Shown here in pieces: positions 35,501-44,500 of a stretch of 64,000 bases of DNA; positions within the stretch are counted from its first letter, which is position 1; each line of letters opens with the position of its first letter. The notes below the pieces were generated by a model, which saw only the letters and a list, made by a program, of their open reading frames with translations, was not told the DNA's origin and ran no database searches. The position numbers and the translations under genes are program-made. The stretch lies in contig NC_083587.1 of NCBI RefSeq assembly GCF_027579695.1, positions 52,373,021-52,437,020 of the forward strand, written 5' to 3'. The DNA comes from Neoarius graeffei. Taxonomy: Eukaryota; Chordata; Actinopteri; Siluriformes; Ariidae.

Positions 35501-38500
35501 GCCCCTGTTTGCTTTTACGCATAGGGGTAAGCAGTACACCTGGACCAGGTTACCTCAAGGGTATGTTGATTCTCCTGCGGTCTTCACAGCCGTGGTTAGG
35601 GACGCCTTGGCCGATTTGTGCCTCCCCTCGGGCTCCTCCGTGCTCCAATACGCGGATGATCTTCTGGTAACGGCGGAGGACGAGGACCTTTGCGCTAAAG
35701 CCACACTCGCTCTCCTCTCTCTTCTGGCGCAAGAAGGTTTCAAGGTCTCACGAACTAAGCTTCAGTTCTGCCTCCCCACTGTTCGATATCTGGGTCACGA
35801 TCTCTCCCAGGGCTCCCGCAGGCTCAGCCCCGAGCGTGTGCAGGTCATCCTAGACACTCAGGTGCCTGCCACCAAACACGCCCTCATGGCTTTTCTGGGA
35901 CTTATCAATTACTGCCGCCAGTGGATTCCTGACTGTTCCACCTATGACAAGTGTCTGCGCTCTGCAATTCTGCACTCGGACCCTTTGACTCAGCCCCTGG
36001 TGTGGTCTGATGAGATGCTGACGGCCTTCAGGGCCTTGAAACAGGCTTTATGCTCGGCCCCTGCTCTCGGACTTCCGAATTACCGTTTGCCGTTTCATTT
36101 ATATGTGTGCAACCAGCAGGGAACTGCGTCTGGGGTTTTGGCGCAGGAGCACGGGGGGGGTATGCGGCCTTGTGCGTTCCTCTCTAAAACTCTTGATTCT
36201 GTGGCACAGGGTCTCCCTGCTTGCCTCAGGGCGGTGGCTGCATGTGCTGTCATGGTCACGGACGCTGAACGGCTGGTTTTGTCTCACCCGCTCGTTCTCC
36301 ACACCTCACATGATGTAGTGCACGTTTTAAAGAACCTCAGTACCCAGCATTTATCTGCGCAGCGTCGCTCTGGATACGAGTCTATTCTTTTGGCCACCGA
36401 AAACCTTACTGTTAAGCCCTCCTCCTCCTTTGATTCTCTCGCGCACGCGCTTCAGCGCCTCCTCAATTCACAGGATGATTTTCTTCCTTCTGAAACACAC
36501 GACTGCATTTCTAGCATTCTTTTCGAGACAAGTATCCGCCCCGACTTACGCTCCACCCCGTTACTTTCAGGTGATTCGCTGTTTGTGGACGGCTCGTGCT
36601 CACGCCCCTCTGACGGCGTTTTCGTGTGTGGTTATTCTGTGTGCCGCCTTCCTGATGAAACTGTTGAAGCTTTTTCTCTTCCTTTCTCCTCGGCTCAGGC
36701 TGCCGAACTATACGCTCTAACCCGTGCATGTGTTATTGCTCAGGACACAGACGTCACTATCTACACTGACTCACGTTACGCTTTCGGCGTTGCTCACGAC
36801 TTTGGTCGGATTTGGGCTTCGCGTGGGTTCACCACTGCAGACGGTAAGCCCATTTCTCATTCTTCGCTTGTTACTGATCTTATTACAGCGTGTCTTCTCC
36901 CGCGCTCTTTAGCCATTGTTAAGACTCGTGCTCATTGTATTGGGGACTCTTTTGAGATCAGGGGAAACTCTCTCGCCGATCGCATTGCCAAAGCCGCGGC
37001 TGCCTCCGGTGTTTTTCCGCCTTCGCTTACTCTCTCCCTGGTCTCATCCAGCCGTATGATTAGTGCCGTTCTTCCGGACATTGACTTGATCTCCCTCCAG
37101 GCCTCCGCTTCGGCCTCAGACAACCATTTCTGGGACTCATGCGGCGCGCAGCCGTCTGACGGCGTTCGGATCGATGCTCAGGGCCGCCTTTGTTTGCCTA
37201 GACATTGCACTCCATTTCTCGTCCGCGAGTTTCATGGTCCCACTCACCGCGGACGAAGGGGGGTAGTGGAGGATTTATCCAAAATATTTTGCATCGACAA
37301 AATACACACCGATGTACATCACATTCTAGACAGATGTTTAACGTGCGCCCAGAATAATCCATCTAAACCAGGCGCGGTACATCAGCACCTTCCCATACCT
37401 GACACGCCGTTCCAGGAATGGCAGATTGACTTTACTCACATGCCAAAACAGGGCCCCTTTAAGTATCTCTTGGTCATGGTCGACAAATTTTCACGATGGG
37501 TGGAGGCTTTCCCTTGCGGGAAAGAAGACGCTCGCACGGCGGTAAACAAATTGACGCAAGAAATCATTCCGCGTTATGGTCTCCCGGTAGGGATAGACTC
37601 TGACAAAGGTACGCCGTTCACCTCTAAGGTGACACAAGAACTGTGTAAAGACTTAAAGATCCATTGGCGTTTCCACATCCCGTACCATCCGCAGTCCTCC
37701 GGCATTGTGGAGCGCGCAAACAGAACAATCAAGGGTAAGCTGCGTAAAGCCATGCAAGAAGCTGGTACTAAAAATTGGGTACAAGTTTTGCCTTTAGTTC
37801 TCGCTGACATGCGAATGACCGCTCAAGTGGCCCTCGACAACCTGTCTCCGTACGAGCTCGTGATGGGCCGGCCTTTTCCTACACCCTGGCGCAGAGGTAT
37901 GCAGGCTATAGGAACGAGTGATCTTGATGTACATCTCAGTGAGTACGCCGTGGGTCTCATGCGGGTGTTGGATGAGTACTGGACGAGACTAAATTCCAAA
38001 AAGCCTCCCATTCCTGAGGCACCCACTCACCCCTTTGAGGTAGGGGATAAAGTGTTGGTAAAGAAATTTGCGAAATTAGGCGCTCCTTTGGAGGAACCGC
38101 CCTACAGTGAACCCACGGATGTGCTCGCTGTAACTCGAACGGCTGTACTAACTGACCTTTTTCCACAGTGGATCCACGCCAGCCGAATCAAGAAGGCTCC
38201 AATAGTAAATTGAATCTATGATGATGATGTCTAACAGGTTTTTGTGTTACAGAAGGTTGTTGTGACAACAGCTGACGGCCTTTTCAGGGATCCTCTCCCC
38301 AGCATCTGGAATAATCCGGTTTCGGCTGATCTACAAAGAGGGGATGGTCGGTGAGTCCTGCAGACTTCTGGGCTAAAGAATCTGAAAGACACGTGAGCCT
38401 GGGCTACCTTCAACTATCTACATCCTGTGGACACAGAAAGAACAAAGTCAGTGACCAGTATGACTTTCCTTCTGGTATTGGTCTTAGTGCTTGGAGCAGG

Positions 38501-41500
38501 GAATCCCGCTCAAGCCAGCCACGAGGACAACGTTTTTTGGCAATTTGCCAACTGGACTGCTAAACAACATACTAATGAATCATGTTATGTCTGTCATTTA
38601 ATGCCTGTGAGCTCAGCATCTGTGTCTCTCGCTCCTAGGTCGCAGAACGGCTCGTTTGGCGCCTTACAACAGTTAGCTCGCTCATGTTTAACTTTGGTGT
38701 GTCTGGGAGGGTATACAGTTAATCAAACACACATACAATCAGGATCTACAATATGATGGTTGCGCACTCTGGTTACACCCCTATGTCTGCCAATACATTA
38801 GAGTCTAAACTGTAGTTATACTCTGTAAACAAAGTATAAAAGAGGGGATTGTAAGATTGTATGTGTGTTCTCGTGCATAGCTGTACTGAACTTATGACCT
38901 GTTCACATCCTGGTAAACGTGCATAGCCGCGAGAACATACTCTTCTGCTCTTCTCTGTACCTTCTAGTTTCGCTGAAACCACATTCCTGGACCCTCCTGT
39001 TCTAGGGGGTGTACATTCTGCTCTTTCATGTATAATAAAAACGACTCCTTATCTGGCGAGTTCACCTTGTGCCCCCGGGCCCCTTACCTATCTTGTCACG
39101 AAAGCTTCTGATGTATATAAACCCTGCTCTTTTTGTGTATCACTGAGCAGTGCCTGAATAAACCAGATTGATTTCATTCGTGTGGTTTGTTTTCTCCCTG
39201 CTCCAGAGCGCTCTTACGTCAACGCATCTGAACTGAGACAGACACAGGTTCTAACATGGGGTTCACGACAAAAAAAATGATAGAATGATTTCTTGAACAA
39301 GAGAGGGCCATAACCCGTATCCTGGGTGCTGACAAGAAAACTCGCCATCTTGTTCCCTCTTGGCAGGATTTGGAGGTTCTAGAGGCCACAAACAGAGCTT
39401 CAGGAATTTACAGATGCACTATCTGTAGAATCTTATGTGAGCGTTTCATGCATTAAACCTGTGCTTCACCTGTTCAAAACAAATCTCCTGCAGCCACAGG
39501 AGGATGATCTACGCCTCACTGCTACAATTAAGGGAAACATCATGAGCTACCTTGAAGAGAAATACAGTGATCCAGAGAATGATGAGCTCTTGGACATGGT
39601 ATCGCTAATGGACCCAAGATTTCGCACCACTTACATTACCTCAGGCAAATTGGACATCATCAAGGAGAGAGCCATCAATAAGCTTGCTGCCCTCAGCTCA
39701 GAGGAAGAGCGCCCTGCTGTACAACAGTGCGAACAGAGCCCACCGAAGAAAAAAAAAAAAAAAAACTTTAGCTGCCTTCTTCAAGAAAGCAGCACCTGCT
39801 GCTGCGTCACAGTCCTACCAGTCAGATAAGGACAAAATTGAAGCAGAGCTCATCTCCTACTTACTGGGTCCTGAGGTGGACCCTGACACCAACCCACTCG
39901 ATTGGTGGAAGCGACATGAGCCCAACTTCACAAGACTCAGTTGTCTTGCAAGAAAATACCTTGCCATTCCAGCGACTAGCGCCCCATCTGAGAGGGTTTT
40001 TAGTGTGGGTGGGGGTATTGTTACCTGCAACCGAGCTTGCTTGAGGCCTGCTGTTGTTGATAGGCTCATTTTCCTTGCAAAGAATGTTTAAAAAGAACGT
40101 CTGCACTTACTTTTGACATTTTTACAACAAGAGTCTTTTTTTTGTTTTCTATTAAGATGTTTATGAAATGTTTGAGGGCGGCACGGTGGTGTAGTGGTTA
40201 GCGCTGTCGCCTCACAGCAAGAAGGTCCTGGGTTCAAGCCCCATGGCCGGCAAGGGCCTTTCTGTGTGGAGTTTGCATGTTCTCCCCGTGTCCGCGTGGG
40301 TTTCCTCCGGGTGCTCCGGTTTCCCCCACAGTCCAAAGACATGCAGGTTAGGTTAACTGGTGACTCTAAATTGAGCGTAGGTGTGAATGTGAGTGTGAAT
40401 GGTTGTCTGTGTCTATGTGTCAGCCCTGTGATGACCTGGCGACTTGTCCAGGGTGTACCCCGCCTTTCGCCCGTAGTCAGCTGGGATAGGCTCCAGCTTG
40501 CCTGCGACCCTGTAGAAGGATAAAGCGGCTACAGATAATGAGATGAGATGAGATGAAATGTTTGAAGCCTGCTGTTGTTGCTAGGCTCCTTTTCCTTAGA
40601 AAGAATGTTTGAAAAGAACTAATGCACTTCTTACAACAGTTGAGTTTTTCTTTTCTATTGAGATTTGTTTTTTTTTACAACAAGAGTTACCTCAGGCATT
40701 TTGTTGCTTTAGTAGCTAATTGGAGCACAAGTCTATGAAGCTACAGTGCACAAGCACTTTTTTCAGCTGAATACTGTGATTGTAGACTGAAGCACTTATT
40801 TTTCTCAAAATAAATTTATATTTTGGAAATAAAATTTACAGTGAATAGTTATTTCATTTTAAAATAGGGGGCGCATCGAAACGAATCATGAAAAAACGAA
40901 GATTTTTTTTTTTGGGGGGGTGGGGGTGGGGGGTGAATCGCCCAGCCCTACCTGGCAGCCAAAATTCTCTCCAAATCTTCCTCTTTTAACAAAGCTGACC
41001 TCACGGCCATGTTTGTTTACAAACGGTCATGGTCACTCGCTGGCGCGGAAGTTTTACATCTCCGACGTGTCCCTTTTCCAGTTTTTCAATATCCGTTGGT
41101 ATGTTTTTCTCTTGTAAACATGCGTGAAGAATACCTAATGAAGTTTTGGTAGCCTTTCGGGTGTTCAGTGCGTCTTCAGTTTCAGGTTTCAGTTTATTTA
41201 TCTAGTGCTTAATTATGGCATAGCTAATCCTAACAGTAGCACTGGATTAGCCTCGTCTTCTCTCTTTCCTGGCAGACAAAGAAATGATTGTGCGCATGCG
41301 CAGCAGAAAAGTTGTCACTGGATCTTCGCATGAGCTCCAACGTGTGATGACATGTTGTCTTGACAATGTGCAGTATTACAACATTGCACGCTCATTCTCC
41401 ATTGGGGAGAGTAGCGTAATACACGTAGCATAAGCGATATAACAATATTGCATGCTATCAATAAACCCGTTAGAAGGGAATAGAATACACATTTTTATTA

Positions 41501-44500
41501 CATAGAAAAAGTGGTCCGCATGTATAATATTTCCTGCTATTTCACTCTGATGACGTCAGTCCCAGTGTTTTCCCGCTGATTAGATGCGCGTTATCAAAAT
41601 GGCGAACCGGTTCAAAATTAAAATTCTTTTGACTAACTTGAGTATTTTTTGTGGACGTGTCCATATAATATAAAGAACATTACACAGTGGAACAAAAATA
41701 TGAAGTTTATCTTCTCGTGTTGAAAAATATATCACTTGTTCGTGTCATTTACTCATGAGTATGTTCACCACTCGAAGATAAACTTCATATCTTCTATATG
41801 TATTACTAGTAACACACACACACAGCTACATTTTACGTATCAAAGATGAGAACATCCATGTATAACACACACACACAAGCCAAAAGTATATGGACACCTG
41901 ATCCTCACTCTCGAATGTGCTCAGTGGGGTTGAGGTCAGGGTTCTGTGCAGAACGAGATCTACCCTTCCAACCTTAGCAAACCATGATTTGGGCCCCTTT
42001 ATTGCTTGGGAAGTGATGATATAATGATACAACATACAACGACATGACATACAGTTTGAGAAAGACCCACATAGGGGTGTAATGGTCAGGTGTCCACATA
42101 CTTTTGGCCATGCAGTGTGCATTTCAATTTAGATAAAGCTCCTCACGGTGTCGGCGGGTCCCTGTGAGCTGCCTCGGTGGCTGTGACTGTCCCTCCTGCT
42201 GCCAGGATGCGGAGAGCTGAGGCCCGAGTCTGGACTCGGCACCGGAGAGTCCTGAACGAGACGCTGTACGTGCCGAGCTTCAGGTTTACTCGACACCAAG
42301 TATCGAATCTCCTTACTGAAGAACTTTTCCACTGTCTGAAGGAACAAGAAAGCACAGAATACCGTTAACAGAAACAAACAGTCAGTCAGTAAACAATAAA
42401 CATTGATGTTCATTTAAAATTTTTGCTTTTAGGTATTGTTCTGTTTGGTTGCAACTTTTGTATGCACTACGTGAGAGTGAGTATGTCAATATAAGCATGT
42501 AAACAAGGATGTACGTATCTTCCCTATCAACTTTCCCAATCAAAACCTGCTTTACACTTTTACAAAAGGGGAAAAAAAAAAGATGCGAAATCTGTCCAGA
42601 GGACAAAAAGAAGCAAAGGTTTGTCTTCTTGTTTGAATGAAACTGCTATTAAATGTGCAAAGAGGCCTGTCGCTGCCTTGTTCTTAATCACAGAGCTTTA
42701 AAAAGACCGTTCCCACCCATACATCACGTGTGTGCACATAGACTATGATTCAATCACTTTTATCAGCAAGAAAAGCTAATCAATAAAAATCAATCAGGTG
42801 TAAAAGTAGTAGAAAAAGAAAGAAAGCACCCTGAATGACTTGTACATTTTAAATTAATATATTATCTTCAGTTGTCCACAAGATTCATTTTATAATGAAA
42901 TTCTGAGTTGAAACTTTTGGCTTGAGCGTCTTTCATCGACAAGTTGGTCTAATAGTTTTCTACATTACCCAGAACGTCGTTCAAAATCACCACCTGCTCA
43001 CGGATGTGCCAGTATGATTTAGCACTAACTTTAAAAAGAGCGATGCAACACATTTTTAGTTCTTTAGTCTGTCCAGCTCTCTCACCTGCTCATCTGTAAA
43101 CCCTAATCACACAGATCAGAGTCCAAAGCCTCAACGTTCATGCTAATACTGCCAGGAGTGTCTACATGCTCCTCAGTCATAGCTCGCTAATGAAACGAGC
43201 AAACACGTGTGTGATATCTTTCAGAGGGGATTTCTCTTTTAATGATGAGGGGGGAAAAAAACAAACAAACAAAAAAAAACCCAAAACAAACCCAAAATCA
43301 CCATTCTACAAGTTAAAAAAGAAAATTTTGATACGATTTTACATTTGGCATCATAAAAGATAACAAACCTGAACATGTAACAAAAACACCTCATCACACG
43401 TTTAATAATATGTAAAGAAGAGATAGATACAGAGAGAGAACCAAAAAAAAAAAAACCCTACTGACCCTGGAAGAAAATTTCCCCATCACAGCTCTCGGCA
43501 TAAACAAATAGCACCAAGTACACACATGAATGTAAAAATATGGAAACTAGTCATTTATATCATGCCACAACTCATATTCATTTAAATATATATCACCACA
43601 AAACTGAATTAGTAATCAAAATAACTCAGAACATGACTCAGAGTAACTTTTGGAAAACGACTTGCATGTTGCTTACAAGTAGAGCATCTTCCATAATCAT
43701 CAGTTATGTTGAGAGAGAAGAAAATATTTATCCACATGGCATGCGTGACTTAAAATAAACAAACAAAAACAAGTCAAATGCGACTAAATGATTTAAACTG
43801 CACTCACCCCTCCAAGGATCTTGATATCTGTTTCTAAAGCCTGGTTGCGTTCATTACACGGTATATCCAAATAAAAAATTCGCCCAGCCAAGGGCTTCTT
43901 CTGAACAGGATCACACGCTGAATGTTGTTTCCGGATAGATGCAGCTTTTCGGTGCTCGTCATTGTCCAGTTTTGGGTCTGTGAATTAAAAAAGGATTCAC
44001 TCAACATTAAATGAACACAGAGTACAGGCCTAATGGGAAACCGTATCAACACATGGTGAATACATTTAATCATATACCTAAAGGTTCTGACTGCAAAGTT
44101 GAATTCTGGGCAAAATGTTCTATTTCTATAGCTATTGGAGTTTCGAGATGTTTCGCTGCTCCACACATCGTGTATCCTGTGTGTAAATGCCTGGCTGAGA
44201 TAAAAACCATCCCGCATTTTACGATTCTTTTTTTTGGGGGGGGCTTTTTTCACCTTTATTGGATAAGACAGTGCAGAGACAGGAAATGAGTGGGAGAGAG
44301 AGACGGGGAGGGACCGGGAAACGACCCCGGGTCGGAACCGAACCCAGGTCCCCGGCACGGCGCCCCATCCACCCGAGCCACAACGTCCCCGCATTTTACG
44401 ATTCTGAAGCAAGTGAGCAACAATATCACGTGACCACCGTGGGGTGTATCTGACCTACTTTTAACCAAAACAAGCCAGCATGGGCCAACATGGCAGACTC

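Larger units (their letters stand above)
32348..39256 (+). mobile_element. class I endogenous retrovirus (gamma/epsilon-like), env mostly lost
   Basis: A 6909-bp provirus with 407-bp LTRs (TGTAAGATT...CTAACA) that I read as identical, 5-bp target duplication TGGGG (32343-32347 and 39257-39261), a tRNA-Trp primer site, gag, an in-frame UAG, a long pol, a short env remnant and a polypurine tract. It interrupts exon 2 of the hAT-A transposase. Identical LTRs mean a recent insertion. Confidence 0.95.
30828..40091 (+). pseudogene. hAT-A transposase (BED finger, RNase H-like, hAT dimerisation domain), dead
   Basis: A cut-and-paste transposase gene in pieces. Exon 1 (30828-31680) starts [11 protein letters not shown] and has a BED zinc finger (W-x-W-Y-G-F ... 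CKLC ... HLKRKH) and the hAT core ([21 protein letters not shown]). An intron (31681-32181, GT-AG) contains a MITE. Exon 2 (from 32182) is cut by the ERV at 32347. Coding resumes at 39262 with a stop (39286-39288), then frameshifts near 39410 and at an A-run near 39750. It ends with the hAT C-terminal dimerisation motif ([15 protein letters not shown], near 39970) and a TAA at 40089. Several breaks plus the ERV show loss of function. Confidence 0.93.
19661..40950 (+). mobile_element. hAT-A: BED-finger hAT transposon, expanded by nested insertions
   Basis: Inverted ends TAGGGCTGGGC and GCCCAGCCCTA are flanked by an exact 8-bp target duplication CCTGGCAG (19653-19660 and 40951-40958). The element spans 21.3 kb only because hAT-B (19714-30628), an ERV (32348-39256), a small MITE (31769-31991) and a SINE (40176-40552) inserted into it. 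Removing them leaves roughly 2.9 kb, a normal hAT size. It carries a dead BED/dimerisation-domain transposase. Confidence 0.9.
18838..41672. mobile_element. possible outermost element of the intron stack (17-bp inverted ends)
   Basis: TATATTATATGGACACG at 18838-18854 has its exact inverse at 41656-41672. Between them hAT-A occupies 19661-40950, leaving about 1.5 kb of outer element (18838-19660 and 40951-41672) with no gene. Related strings (AAGTTTATCTTC) also occur just beyond the right end, near 41702, so the true boundary and family are uncertain. Confidence 0.4.

Noticed and set aside
36099-36318. Antisense and out-of-frame ORFs within the ERV and Gypsy pol
   Set aside because: Shadows of GC-rich coding sequence with no family match.
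40194-40523. ~100-residue frames that recur at 17341, 40194, 45813, 48453, 62087 and 62109
   Set aside because: They are translations of the same SINE in different copies and orientations.
43166-43390. Lysine-rich frame in a dbf4 intron
   Set aside because: Produced by an AAAC-rich low-complexity tract, not a gene.
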